A stretch of DNA of 64,000 nucleotides, taken from the NCBI GenBank assembly GCA_019914945.1, contig CM034112.1:8090501-8154500 (forward strand), in the 5' to 3' direction. A model generated the notes under the pieces. The model had not been told where the DNA came from, did no database searches, and saw only the letters and a program-made list of their open reading frames with translations. Source of the stretch: Typha latifolia. Its lineage: Eukaryota > Streptophyta > Magnoliopsida > Poales > Typhaceae. Both the position numbers and the translations under genes were made by a program. Positions 11,558-23,144 of the stretch are shown here, piece after piece (position 1 is the stretch's first letter; every line of letters starts with the position of its first letter).

Positions 11558-12840
11558 ATGCCGCCCCGTCGTAGAGGTTCACAGTCTAGGGTGACCTCCA
11601 CAGCTGAGGCCCCTACTGAGACCCTAGAAGTTCCTCCATCTGTAGAGGAGTGTGATCCTATTTCGCGCCTCCTAGACAATCAAGAAAGACTTATTGAGGA
11701 AATCCTTCGAAGCAGAGGAGCTGGTATATCAGCAGAGAGTTCTGAGCCACCTCCTACAGCGGGCATTACCTTAAATAAGTTTATGCAGTTAAACCCCCCC
11801 GATTTACAATGGAGGTGTTGATCCATTGGAGGCTAGTGGATGGTTATCGGACATAGAGAAAATGTTGGATACTCTAGGATGTAATGATCAACAGAAGGTA
11901 GCCTTTGCTGCCTTTATGCTTAGAGGTGAGGCAGAACAATGGTGGAAAGCTACAAAAAGACTGATAAAATCAAGGATAGGGGATGCAGTCATCACTTGGG
12001 AGTTATTTCTTGATGCCTTTGATCAAAAGTATTTTCCAGCCTGGAGGAAAGAAAAGATGGAAGAAGAATTTCTATATTTACGTCAGGGTCCTATGACGGT
12101 GGCAGAGTATGAGGTCAAATTTAATGCTTTAGTCCGTTTTGTACCCCATCAAGTTCCAAATGAAGCAGCCAGAACTCGACGCTTCAAGCATGGGCTGAAT
12201 TATGCTATACGTCAGAGCTTGGAGGCAGTAGGCCTCATCCCTTATGCTGATACAGTAGAGAGGGCTATGGCACTTGAAGGGGTGATTTAGGAGAAGAGGG
12301 CTATGGAACCTCGGCGATCTGGGACACAGTCTGGGCGAGGCGGGAGTTCGAGGGTTCCTTCTACAAGCTAGAGCCTACCACCTTCGCAATCACAGCGTTG
12401 CCTTTCCTACCATCCTTATCGGGGAAGTTCTAGCACTAGTTCATCTGCTAACCGATCTAATTCACGAGGATCTGGAGGACTTAGCCAAGCAGTGTCTCAG
12501 GTCAGTGTGAGTGGGCCATCCTCAGTTGGTAGAGGAAGCGAATTTCCTAGAGGACCGCCAAGTCAAGGTCGTCCTTGCTTCGGATGTGGCAAATATGGTC
12601 ATCATCTTCGAGATTGCCCTAACCCACATTTATGCTACGAGTGTGGGCAGCCTGGTCATATCCGTCGTGATTGTCCACGCACCGCCACCGCCCCAATTTC
12701 TGCGCCTGCAGCATTTTCTAGAACTGCACCTCTTGGTGTTTCTTCTACGGCTAGCCAAGGCAGAGGAGTTGTTAGAGCAGGTTCCTCTCAACCTAGGCGA
12801 AAGTCTAGAGGTGGCCGGATCTTCGCGATGACGGAGCACG
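11558..12840 (+). pseudogene. Gag with two CCHC knuckles, element F
   Basis: The ATG at 11558 starts MPPRRRGSQSR, the usual basic start of Tekay/Del gag. The capsid region follows (SGWLSDIEKMLDTLGC, EAEQWWKATK, AEYEVKFNALVRFVPH). A one-base insertion near 11805 shifts the frame, and TAG codons at 12288 and about 12370 break it. In the frame from 12492, two zinc knuckles are seen, CFGCGKYGHHLRDC (residues 29-42) and CYECGQPGHIRRDC (48-61). Gag coats the RNA and forms the virus-like particle in the cytoplasm. The breaks mean no full product is made. Confidence 0.88.
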
Positions 12841-13700
12841 ACGCTTTAGCATCCAATGATGTGGCCACAGGTACTCTGAATTTATTTTCTCATACAGCAA
12901 GAGTTTTATTTGATCCGGGTGCCACACATTCCTTTATTTCAAGTTCTTTTGCTTGCCATGCTGATATGCTAATGGAATCTTTAGAGGATATTCTGTTGAT
13001 TGCCACACCAGTAGGAGAGATAGTTGTTATTGATTTGGCTTATAAATCTTGCACAATTAGTTTTGGTGATAGAGAGTTCAAAGTAGATCTTTTGCCACTA
13101 GAGCTGACAGATTTTGATGTTATTTTGGGGATGGATTGGTTAGCTGCATATCATGCCAACATAGATTGCTATAGAAAGGAAATTGTGATGAATTTAACTA
13201 ATGGAGCAGAATATAGAATTAAGGGCAATAAATCCAGCAACCCTATGAAGATAATCTCTATATTTGAAGCCTGTAGGTTACTAAAGAAAGGATGTACAGG
13301 TGTCTTAGCCAGTCTGTCAGGGGATACTGATAAACAAATTAAATTAGAAGATGGCCGAGTTGTTAGAGAGTTTCCTGATGTTTTCCTAGATGATCTCCCC
13401 GGATTACCCCAGACAGGGAAGTAAACTTTTCAATTGATTTAGCTCCTGATACTTCACCTATTTCTAAAGCTCCCTATAGAATGGCACCAATAGAATTGAA
13501 GGAACTTAAGGTACAGTTGGAAGAACTACTACTGAAAGGCTTCATAAGACCTAGTATCTCTCCTTGGGGAGCACCTGTTTTTTTTGTTAAGAAGAAGGAT
13601 GGGACACTCAAGCTGTGTATAGATTATAGACAACTGAACCAAGTGACAATAAAGAATAAATATCCTCTACCTTGCATTGATGATTTGTTTGATTTCTAAA
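12840..13700 (+). pseudogene. Protease and truncated RT, element F
   Basis: In the same frame as the knuckles, FDPGATHSFIS (catalytic Asp at residue 141 of the frame from 12492) and DVILGMDWLAAYHANIDC mark a retropepsin-like protease. A one-base deletion near 13415 shifts the frame. RT begins with [13 protein letters not shown], then [15 protein letters not shown] and [11 protein letters not shown], and stops at DDLFDF (13699). A further fragment, KTAFRTRYGHYEF, follows directly, so about 25 residues including the first RT catalytic Asp are deleted. After 13737 the sequence is LTR. Confidence 0.88.
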
Positions 13701-13736
13701 ACTGCCTTTCGTACTAGGTATGGACATTATGAGTTT

Positions 13737-14027
13737 TAGTCATGTAGCAGGTGACATTGTACTTATCTAATTATGTATATACTACCGTTGTGTATATGTA
13801 GTATTAAAAAGCTCTTGATGATGTGTTGTGGCCTGTGTAAGGCCCATGTAGGGTTATTTGTATGCTGTTGACAGTTAAACTTGAGTTATTTTTAGTTTAG
13901 ATGTTGTGGATAAAATTATGATGTTGCTACAGGTTTATTTGATTGTCAATATCTAACCAAATGGTCAGGTGCTACGCACGTGCCGTGTGGGTTCGTGCCG
14001 TGCATGTGTTTAGAGTTGGGTGTTACA
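13737..14027 (+). repeat. Truncated 3' LTR of element F
   Basis: The last 291 bp match 11100-11379 of the 5' LTR (gatgttgctac, then aaatggtcaggtgct, and the terminal GGGTGTTACA). The first 1.5 kb are deleted together with most of pol. Confidence 0.85.
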
Positions 14028-14032
14028 GTGCA

Positions 14033-15699
14033 TGAGCTTGAGGGTGTTACAACTACGTGCTTGGCGCGTGCGCAAACCTGTTCCCTCTTTTCCCCACCTC
14101 TCACAGTTAGTTGCGAGAGGTGGGAGAGAAAAGCGCCAGACTCCACTCCAGCCCCTTCCCTCTCGTCCCTATAAAAGCCTAACTCCCCTTGACTCTTCTC
14201 TTTCCCCAGCCTCTCTTCTCCCAAATTTTCTCTCTCTCTCTCTCTCTCTCTCTATTTTTTATTGTCGAAGACCTTGACGAGGGCCGTGGATCACCGTAGC
14301 ATCGATTGGCCAAATTGAAACCCCCAATACAATCCTCAGACCTATTAAAGGATCTTGAGATTCATGAGGAGCCTGATTGTTGAGAAGAGTTGGTCAAATT
14401 TTAGAGATATTTCAGCGAATTAGATCCTATCTTAATCTACGAATAATATACTTGTTGTGATGTTAATTTCTTTGTCATTAATAACTACTTTTACATGCAT
14501 TATTTATTATTAATAATTTAATTCATGTTAAACTCCATGCTTAGTTGAGATATATTATCTTGATGATCATGATGTAATAAGGTAATATAAAACATGACAT
14601 TATATTCACATATTATTATTAATATAGTCCCAACTACGTAGTGCCCCTCTCACCCACTCAACCCGGGTTTATGGGTAGAATGTATTATATAGTACTATTA
14701 TATTAGCAATCTACACCTGAGGTTGTTAGCTGGTGAAATATTCAGGTGATTACATTATCTTGTTTGGAGACTAGTCTAGGATGATAGTAGAAAGATGTTT
14801 AAGAGATAGGGTTATAGCTCTAGCGGTACTTGAGGACGTAGAGTTAGGGTGTCTATTGAGTTGTGAGTTCTTTCCCACTATATGCGACTGTTTTATGCGA
14901 TGATTTTGCTCTATATAATGATTATGCTTACAAGTAATAATTTTGCTCTATGCGATGATTTACCAGAACGGTAATGATATTGATGATGATGGGCCTATGA
15001 TTGGAGTTCTTAGTCTGATAGCCACAAACAACTAATCATATGCAGCATAGTCAGGCATGTACGAGCGATAATACTGCTAGATGACTAATCCCCCTCGATA
15101 TTATGTTTGCTATGTAGATTATTACATCATTGACATGGTTACTACATGGATTATGACATATTGAGTTATGATAATTTTATGCACTTATGTGTATTATGAG
15201 TAAATGAAAGTTTATTATAAAATTTTAATGTATATATTTAGTTGGATGCGTTGATAATTAGTTGATAATTATGGACATACATTCTATTTATCATGTAATA
15301 TATTATTCATAAATTACTATTGGATTTTACTTGTCGGGCCGTGTGCTTACCACCATTTTGGTGGAAATATTTTAGAGTTAAATATAGAGGAGGCGGATAC
15401 TGAGGAGTAGCAGATTTATTTTCTTATTAGGGTTGGTTATTCTTTTCTTTCTAGTTAGACTGGAGGCAGATACTGAGGAGTAGCAGATTTATTTTCTTAT
15501 TAGGGTTGGTTATTCTTTTCTTTCTAGTTAGACTTTAGCCCGCCTGTGATATTTGTAATCTTGAATTATTTGCTTGGATTGTTATGATATTTTAGACCTA
15601 TCTTAGATACTTTGTGAGATTATTACACTGACAGGTTATGTAAGAGTCACATGAATTTTTTCACGTGAAGAACTCGTGATTTTAGAGATGGGTGTTTCA
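14033..15699 (+). mobile_element. Family G 3' LTR, main part
   Basis: This is the continuation of the LTR begun at 9517. A TATA box (CTATAAAAGCC at 14171-14181) is followed by a pyrimidine-rich leader and a (CT)n run at 14228-14252. A 73 bp tandem duplication lies at 15389-15534. The LTR ends GGGTGTTTCA at 15699 and GTACC follows (15700-15704). Its last third is repeated in inverted orientation at 4467-4990. Confidence 0.82.
15389..15534. repeat. 73 bp tandem duplication in G LTR
   Basis: Two nearly identical 73 bp units (starting ggaggcggatactgagg and ggaggcagatactgagg) lie head to tail, differing at about one site. The inverted left copy at 4700-4830 has a single unit, so the duplication is younger than the separation of the two LTR copies. 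Confidence 0.9.
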
Positions 15700-15704
15700 G
15701 TACC

Positions 15705-16880
15705 TCCTAAGCGGTGGCTCTGATAATCTTTCTTTTGCACATTAATCCAAAGACCAAAAATCACTGACTCATCCTTACCTGGGCTCCCTTCCAAATGAGG
15801 AACAATTAATGACCAACTTGGATTTCCTAGGTTCCCTTCAAGGTCTTCGGCATTGGCCACCTTCAAAACCTCCGGACACTTATTTATTTGATGACCAATT
15901 TTGCTACACCAAAAGTAAATGGCTGAAAGGTTTTTAAACGCCACTGCCTGATGGAGCTATTCCCCGGGAGAACCTAGAAGGACTGTTTGCCTCAAAGGCT
16001 TGGTGAGGTCGTTCTCCACACATATTCTAGCAAATCGCCCCTAAGTTATGGCCAGCGTATATCTATCAATTTTTATCAGCCTTCCCAGTTGGGGGGATGC
16101 CTCCTTTAGTAGGTCCTACGACCAGTATTCCCTTGACAGCTTTATAAGTTAAATCCAAATCAGGGCAGAGAGGACCTCCTCCGATAAGGATTGAAATTAG
16201 GCTATCAAATGATCAAGTTTAGGACGAGGCCGTGGAAGGTCCAAAGACCCCCTATGAGCACATTAATCATATCATGCTCAAAAGAGAATTTAAATGTGAA
16301 AAAGCTTGAGGCCATGTCTATTACTTGATGGAAACAGACTGGCTTCCATCTTCTCGCCGTCTCTTAGATTAGGTAAGATAGCGGAGGAGGGCGACCCGAG
16401 AACTTTCCAATCAAGCTAAAATGCCATTCCACTCTATTTCTCGCCACTTGAGCTGCATCCATAAGCTTGTAGGAACAAGATCGTCCCTTATCTTACTAAT
16501 AATGGAGCCATAAAGAGAGGTCATTTCAAAGGAGGGGCCTGAGGATTGCGTAGCCTTGAAAAGTTGAGCCCAGGTTGAGGGGGAACCACGTTTTCCTGCA
16601 GACTCTTTGGCATCCACTTTAGCCTTTTGAGGTAGAAACCCCTGTTGACTAAGCTCCTAGAGAGCCTTAACCACAGTAGCCCCAATAAATTCCTCGGAGG
16701 CTTTCTTTTTGAATAGGTTCTTCTACTCTTTAATTTTAGAGACCTCATTTACTACCTCAGGAATGCTAGGAGGGTTCGGCAGATCAAGAGGTTTATTAAC
16801 CAGAAGGGGTGGACGAGGGACCAACGGGAACAAAGGCTCACAGTTTGTACTTCCTTGTCGTGAGCCTCATGAATTAGAGT
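15705..16880 (-). pseudogene. LINE ORF1 pseudogene, N-terminal part with zinc knuckle
   Basis: The minus strand holds a DUF4283-type domain. It reads VEWHFSLIGKFSGRPPPLSYL, then WKPVCFHQVIDMASSFFTFKF, then a partly conserved LLEEEASQLGRLIKID-like stretch. A zinc knuckle follows (YFWCSKIGHQINKC, about 15876-15917) in which the first Cys is replaced by Tyr. This arrangement is the ORF1 of plant L1 LINEs, an RNA-binding partner of ORF2. Frameshifts and stops are frequent. The C-terminal half lies beyond the G/F insertion at 3358-4466. Confidence 0.75.
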
Positions 16881-17148
16881 TAAATTTAATTTAACAAGCA
16901 AAAAATAGAATCAAATAAAAAGTATAATATTTCATCCATTTCAAATAATTATTTTATACTTTCTAAATTACCCTTATTGCACTCCTCAGATATAATTGTT
17001 GGATTAAACAACAGTAATTTTAGATGAGATTCAATGTTTGGATATAATTTTAGTATTTTAGAGGCTTGATTTAATCCTATTTTGTTCGAAATTAGTCTTT
17101 TAATTTATCTCGAAATTGTTTTGGAGGCTTAATTTGATTATGCAATTA
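16881..17148. other. AT-rich spacer
   Basis: No gene or element end is seen between the LINE start and the MITE at 17149. Confidence 0.4.
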
Positions 17149-17641
17149 GAAAAATTATATTTTACCCCCTATAGTTAGGCTTGAATTTACTTCTCCTCTA
17201 TAGTTTTACTTATATCACTTTACGTCATTATGGTAAATTATATCCAAATTAAACAAAATTATCATATTTAACTATACCACATGTCGAATTTGAAAATATT
17301 TATTAGCAAAATTATAGAAATTTATATAAGCTTTCTAATGTATCTAAAAGATATATTAATCAAATAAATGATAAAAATATATATCTGCTCAATATATTTG
17401 TCATATCTTTGTTATCTAAAATCGGACGAATATTATTTGGATATTTGAAAAAGATTATTCAATTCTCTACAAATTTGTCTCCAATGAGGATATTTAAATC
17501 AATTTACACTTTGGTTAAATATGTTAAAAAAATAATAATTACACTTAAATTTAGACCACAATGGAGTAAATTAATCAAAATAAAACTATAAAAGGTGAAG
17601 TGAATTTAGACTTAATCACATGGGGTAAATATAATCTCCCC
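17149..17641. mobile_element. MITE with long terminal inverted repeats
   Basis: This 493 bp AT-rich element has about 65 bp terminal inverted repeats (left AATTATATTTTACCCCC...CTATAGTTTTA, right end the complement of AGATTATATTTACCCC...TATAGTTTTA). The flanks ATGCAATTA (17140-17148) and ATACAATTC (17642-17650) agree at 7 of 9 bases, in keeping with a 9 bp Mutator-type target duplication. No coding sequence is present. The superfamily call rests on the imperfect 9 bp duplication. Confidence 0.65.
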
Positions 17642-17849
17642 ATACAATTCAGCTACCTAATAGTTAGGTTAAATTATACCGATTTATTAAATGATAAGGC
17701 ATGGCTCGATACTTTTTAGTAAATATATGACACTAATTATAAAGAGTAAAAATAGAGGAATTTATTTATAATATATGAAAGACTTTCAATAAATCTAATA
17801 AACAGGATCAGTTGAATCATGTAGATATAATTCTAGAGATATTAAAATA

Positions 17850-18219
17850 ATATAAAAAAGTAACCTGAATTGATAGTCATTGCCATTGATATCAGAAGGA
17901 AGAAGGAAGATGAAGGAGATGGTTGAGAAATTCTAAGGGATGGGTTTTCACACCTTTAAGTTTCACATGTAATGGGAATAGGAACTGAATCGATATTTTA
18001 TTAAAACCTCCCTCAGGGATCACAACCGAATAAGCTTTATCATCACAAGCCCATTAATTGTGACATAGGCTTCTACATATTTAGAACCATATCAACTTAA
18101 TTATATTTTTAAAGCCCAAAATAAATTTAAACTTATAGATCACTTAGTGGGCTTAACATTAATAGCAGGCCCATATACATTTTATTAAACATATGAGCCC
18201 ACTAATTAAATTATTAACA
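17850..18219 (-). repeat. Probable 3' LTR of copia element
   Basis: On the minus strand a purine-rich tract (AGCCCAAGTGGAAGAT, ending at 18220) is followed directly by TGTTAATAATTTAATTAG, the expected 3' LTR start of a copia element. The LTR continues leftwards with several GGGCTT-type blocks. The far boundary could not be placed; 17850 is approximate, and no target duplication or 5' LTR was found. Confidence 0.5.
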
Positions 18220-18699
18220 ATCTTCCACTTGGGCTACATATGTCACTAGATAATGCACATGGTAAAAATAACTGTATTGAGCTCACAAATGCCATTCAAC
18301 TATAGAAATATCTTTTAAACAAATCTGGTCTATTAACTGAACAAGTATAGGACTAAAGTGGTATTTGCTACTATATCTGTAACAAGTCCAAATCAATAAT
18401 CACAATACTAATGCAATTAATGACATAGATCAAATATGGATGTGTAGCATGGAAATTACATAAAAAATGATCTATGCATGCCTATTTCCAACTGATCCTC
18501 TTTTTGAACCAAAAGGTCTAACGATCATATTTACAAGCACCATATGCTAAACAACAATAGTAAATCATGATGTTCAGTCATAGTTGTCAAGACGAACATA
18601 TAGATTATTCTTGAACCTTAGTACGTACAATAAATAAAAAATATCTTAATGTTCAATATGTGTCAAATAATCCAAACATAAAAGCAATGCAAGCTCCCA

Positions 18700-19080
18700 C
18701 TAATTTGAAATATCGTCCAAAAGGAGAACTCTCATACGACCCACATGCTCATGAAACACTTTGGGTGGCAAACCCTTCGTGAGTGGGTCAGCTATCATAA
18801 AGTTTGTGCTGATATGCTCAATTGACACCTGAAGACTCCGAACTCTTTTTTTTACAGCTAAGAAGTTGATGTCAATGTGCTTAGACTTTGACGAGCTACG
18901 ATTGTTCTTGGAATATAACTCAACAGCTTTATTATCATAATTGATCCTCAATGGTTTCTCAATACCATCAATAATTTGCAGCCTAGTGATAAAATTTCGC
19001 AGCCATATCCCATGGTTGGATGCTTCATAGCAAGCTATAAATTCTGCTTCCATAGTAGAAGTGGCTATAATTGTTTGCAC
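18700..19080 (-). pseudogene. Copia RNase H
   Basis: This open stretch of 126 residues reads TSTMEAEFIACYEAS, the signature of plant copia RNase H (STAEAEY-A in active elements), then DNKAVELYSKN and KHIDINFLAVKKRV. It ends DPLTKGLPPKVFHEHVGRM, the conserved polyprotein terminus. It lies about 480 bp from the probable 3' LTR. The match is to Tnt1/Tork-type elements. Confidence 0.85.
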
Positions 19081-19179
19081 TTTTCTAAGAAATACCTCCT
19101 CCTACTAGCATAAAAACATAGCCTGAAATAGATCTTCTGCTATCCAAGCACCCAGCAAAGTCGGAGTCCGAATAACCAA

Positions 19180-20110
19180 CAACCTCTAAATGATCAGATC
19201 TCTTATATGTGAGAATAAAATCTTTCGTTCTTTGCAAATACCGCATAACCCATTTTGTTGCTTTCTAGTGATCCAATCCAGGGTTACTCAGATATCTACC
19301 CAACATTCCTACTATGTAAGCTATATCTGGACGCGTACATACTTGAGCATACATGAGACTCCCTATAATAGAAGCGTAAGAGAATTTCTCCATTTCCTTT
19401 ATCTCAAGTTCAATTTTAGGGCACTATTGTAAACTAAATTTATCACCCTTTGCAACTGGTATATCCTCAGGTGCACAGTTTTGCATGCCATACCTACTAA
19501 GCACTTTTTAAATATAGGATCACGATGGATCTGTATACCCAGTACAAAAGATGCATCACCAAGATCCTTCATATCAAGTGACCAAATAAAAATTTTTTGG
19601 TGTCTTGCAATAAAGTTTTATCACTGCTTGCTAGTAGTATGTCATCCACATAAAGCACTAGGATAATAAACTTTCTCCCACTAAACTTGAGATATATACA
19701 TTGATCAATAGTATTCTCTTAAAAACCAAAAGAAGTAATCACTTGATCAAATTTCCAGTACCACTGACGGGATGCCTGCTTTAAACCATAAATGGACTTC
19801 TTTAGTTTACATACTAGGTGCTTTGAATCCTTAGATTCAAAGTTCTCTAGTTGCACCATATAAATTGTCTCATCAATGTCTCCATTGAGAAACGCAGTCT
19901 TTACGTCCATTTGATGTAGCTCTAAGTCATAATGAGCCATAAGTGCCATAATTACTCTAAAAGAATCTTTCGTTGAAACATGTGAGAATGTTTCTTTGTA
20001 ATCAATGCCTTCCTTTTGAGTGAAGCCTTTGGCAACAAGACGTGCTTTATACCTTTCGATATTGCCTTTTGAATCCCGTTTGGTTTTAAAAACCTATTTG
20101 CAACCAATCG
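19180..20110 (-). pseudogene. Copia reverse transcriptase
   Basis: The minus strand reads HQMDVKTAFLNGDIDETIYM (first catalytic Asp, residues 12-31 of the frame 19949-19719), KSIYGLKQASRQWYWKFD and, near 19636-19660, LYVDDILLA (the YVDD catalytic motif). The domain is split into several frames by small indels and stops. It lies between the integrase tail and RNase H in the order GAG-PR-INT-RT-RH that defines copia elements. Confidence 0.85.
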
Positions 20111-20640
20111 GTTTCGTACCTTCAAGTAATTCTACAAGGTCCCAAACGTCATTGTCTTCCATAGATTTCATCTCTTCTTTCATGGCTTCGATCCACTTTT
20201 TAGAGTTACCACATAGTTTGGCTTGATTGAAAGATGTAGGATCATCTTCCAATCCTGTATCAAACTCATGTTCTTGGAGATAGACAACATAATCATCAGA
20301 AATTGTTGATCTCCTTAAAGGCACTACTATTTGAGGCGGTTGAGATGCTTCCGCTATCACTGAAGGTGATTCCTCAACCTGAGTGGATGTTTCTTCCAAC
20401 TGGGTTGAAGGTAACATAATAGTGTCTAAGTTCACTACATTATTCGGATTTGTTATAATGACAATGTCAGGAATGGATACCCGATCACCTTCTATAGCAA
20501 TAGTAGTGTCTATAATAGAAAAGTTGATACTTTCCTTAAATATTATATTCCTTATTTTAGTACTTCCACTATCCTCAATAAATTTGGCATTGCCCGTTTA
20601 AAAAAAAAACTGTTTGAGGGGTCATAAAACTTGAAACCTC
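20110..20640 (-). pseudogene. Copia INT-RT linker
   Basis: A 113-residue open stretch (20094-20435) reads SQPPQIVVPLRRSTISDDYVV and then NDVWDLVELLEGTKPIGCK, the typical linker between integrase and RT of Tnt1-like elements. An A/T run at 20600-20610 disrupts the frame. Confidence 0.75.
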
Positions 20641-21820
20641 TCGATCTTTCAAAATAACCCACGAAATAGCAGCTGACAGTTTTTTAGTCCAATTTTTTTC
20701 CATTCAGCTTATAAGGCCTAGTCTCAACAAGACATCCCCAAACATGTAAATGCCTAATACTAGGCCTTTTGCCTGTCCATAACTCATAAGGGGTTTTTGT
20801 CACTACTTTACTGGATACTCTATTTAGTAAGTAAAGTGCAGTCTTTATTGCCTCACTCCACAATGACTCTAGCAAAGAAGAATGACTCATCATGTTTCTT
20901 ACCATGTCCTTCAAGGTTCGATTTCGTTGCTTAGCTACACCATTTTGATTTGGTTTTCCTGGCATGGTATATTGAGGAACGATACCACATTCGGCAAGGT
21001 ATTGTGCAAAAGGCCAAGGACGTTGTTCTCCCGATCCGTCATATCTGCCATAGTGTTCACCACCACGGTTAGATTTCACGGCTTTAATCTTCTTGCCTAG
21101 TTGATTCTCAACTTCGGCTTTGGAGAGCTTGAACATGTCTAAGGATTGTGACTTTTCATAGATTAGGTACAAGTAACCATAGTGTGAATAATCGTCTATG
21201 AACGTAATAAAGTATGCTTGACCATTCCATGAAGCTTTAGGAAATGGCCCACATATATCTGTATGTATTAGTTCTAAGACGTCATTGCACCTGTTTGCAC
21301 CTTTATTTTATTTATTAGTTGTTTTCCCTTTAATACACTCTATGCAAACATCAAAGTCTAACATATCAAGAGATTCAAGAATTCCTTGTGGCATCAACCT
21401 TTCTAGGCGTTGTTTTGATATATGCCCTAAGCGCCTATACCACAACATAGAAGAATTCTCATTTGTCAATTTTCGCTTTATACCTATGTTACTTGTATGC
21501 ATAATTTTGTTGTCATTAGAAGTCAAGATGTCTAATATGTAAAGCTTATCAATCAAGGAACCTGTACCAACCAGAATTGAATTTTGAAAAATATTAAATT
21601 TTCCATTTCCAAATGAACAAGTGTAATCGAATTTGTCCAAATATGAAATAGAAACCAAATTCTGTCGAAAAGACGATACAATAAAAGTATTTTCCAAATT
21701 CATAAATACATTAGGTCCTAAACAAAGCCTAAAAACACCTATAGCTTCAACTTCAGCCCTTTCACCATTTTTTGTAAAGATGTATCTTTCACCATCAGTT
21801 GGCTGCGGCTCCTGAGACAA
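20640..21820 (-). pseudogene. Copia GAG-pre-integrase domain and integrase
   Basis: The frame 21820-21308 holds the end of the protease-linked region and the GAG-pre-integrase zinc domain LWYRRLGHISKQRLERL...CIECIKGK (HHCC). The frame 21172-20684 continues the integrase core with [22 protein letters not shown] (catalytic Asp replaced by Asn in the usual SDRGGEY), [17 protein letters not shown] and [13 protein letters not shown] (catalytic Glu of the usual ERRNRTL position not seen; KQRNRTL). Both catalytic changes indicate an inactive integrase. Confidence 0.85.
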
Positions 21821-21939
21821 CCCTGCATAGTAACACTTATGTGAGTGGTAGCACTAGTATCCAACTACCAAGTGTCATTAAGCACAATTGCTAAATTAAC
21901 TTCTGAACTGACAAAGTTGAGAAGCATACCTTTCTTTAT

Positions 21940-22781
21940 ATGCCATTTGGCGTACTTGGGGTAATCTTTCTTCATATGGCCCGCTTTCTTATAGAAGAAA
22001 CAGTTGAATTCTTGATTCTGTTGGTTTTGCTCTTTATGGCCTGAAGTCCCAGTTTTTGCATTTTTCTTACTTTTATCTTTATTGTTTGTCCTCTTTCCTT
22101 TTTGCTCGAGTCCTATGAGGTGAATCCCAAATGAGCACTCTCAGATGTCTCATGCTTTAGTCTCTCTTCTTCTTGCACACACTGAGCTATAAGCTCATTC
22201 AAAGTCTACTTTTCCTTTTGTGTGTTATAACTGATTTTGAACTGACTGAACTGTGTAGGAAGAGATATCAAGATTAAGTGTACGAGTATGTCATCAGACA
22301 TCTCTAACTTTAGTGCCTTAAGTCTTGTCACGAGATTGGACATCTCCATAATGTACTCACGGATACTTTCCTTTCCTCGATACCGCATTGAGACAAGCTT
22401 AGTCAGAATAGTGCTTGTCTCGATTTTTTTATTTGCAGTGAATCGATCTGCTATCTATTTGAGGAAAGATTTGGCATTTTCCTCTTCAGCTATTGAGCCT
22501 CTGATGTATTCCGGAATGGATAGCTTCATGATCATAAGACTCATGCGATTTGATTGCTCCCATTTCTCAAATGCAATTTTCTGCTCAGTAGTACTTTCAC
22601 TGTTCAGATCTGTAGGGCGATCATGCCTGAATGCATAGTTAAGATCCATGCAGCCTAACACGATCATAACGTGTTCTTTCCATTTCTTGAAATTTGTACC
22701 ATTAAGTATAGGGATGTTATTAACATTTGCAGATATTGAATTTGCTGCATAAAATAAAGAAAACTCACAATTGTTAAACAA
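21940..22781 (-). pseudogene. Copia gag with decayed zinc knuckle
   Basis: The ATG at 22781 opens a gag reading NNIPILNGTNFKKWKEHVMI and EKWEQSNRMSLMIMKLSIPE, a UBN2-type capsid region of Tnt1/Tork copia elements. The second part (22388-22206) reads IREYIMEMSNLVTRLKAL. Near 21960-22010 the CCHC knuckle appears as CFFYKKAGHMKKDYPKYAKW, with two Cys changed to Tyr. A frame change joins the parts. Confidence 0.82.
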
Positions 22782-22789
22782 TTAATTCC

Positions 22790-23144
22790 AACAAAAAAAA
22801 ATTACCTAGCATAACATTAATATCAAGTCTTTGGATAGTAATATTAATTGTAAATGGTATTCTTGTCATAGTGATCAAACATTGATAATAAATCATGTCA
22901 ACTAATAACTCTATCTTTGGACAGATTTACTAATTACATGAAAACCTCATAATCGTCACATGTTTATCACCACATCTATATATGCAATTCGGCCAAATAT
23001 TAATTTTCCTTTGGGCCAACTAATATCCGCATGAATTTACATACACACATAACCAATTAATTATTCACAACAGACTAATCTACATAGTAGCGATCACTTT
23101 GGCAACATATTGTTTCAACTAATCCATTTTGAATTATTTTTCTA
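22790..23144. other. Copia leader remnant and junction
   Basis: This AT-rich sequence lies upstream of the copia gag start. No PBS and no 5' LTR were found, so the copia element appears truncated at its 5' end where it meets the gypsy fragment starting near 23145. Confidence 0.4.

Larger units (their letters stand above)
9593..14027 (+). mobile_element. Nested Tekay-like gypsy element, family F
   Basis: A 4.4 kb element begins TGTAATAACCC and ends GGGTGTTACA, with a perfect 5 bp target duplication GTGCA on both sides (9588-9592, 14028-14032). Parts in order: 5' LTR 9593-11379, PBS 11388-11399, gag 11558-12840, protease and RT start to 13700, then a 3' LTR cut down to about 291 bp (13737-14027). 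A deletion removed most of RT, RNase H, integrase and the first 1.5 kb of the 3' LTR. It lies inside the 3' LTR of element G. Confidence 0.88.

Noticed and set aside
9512..14032. GTAGT and GTGCA as target duplication of an F element starting at 9517
   Set aside because: The flanks do not match; moving the start to 9593 gives an exact GTGCA duplication, so 9517-9592 belongs to the G LTR.
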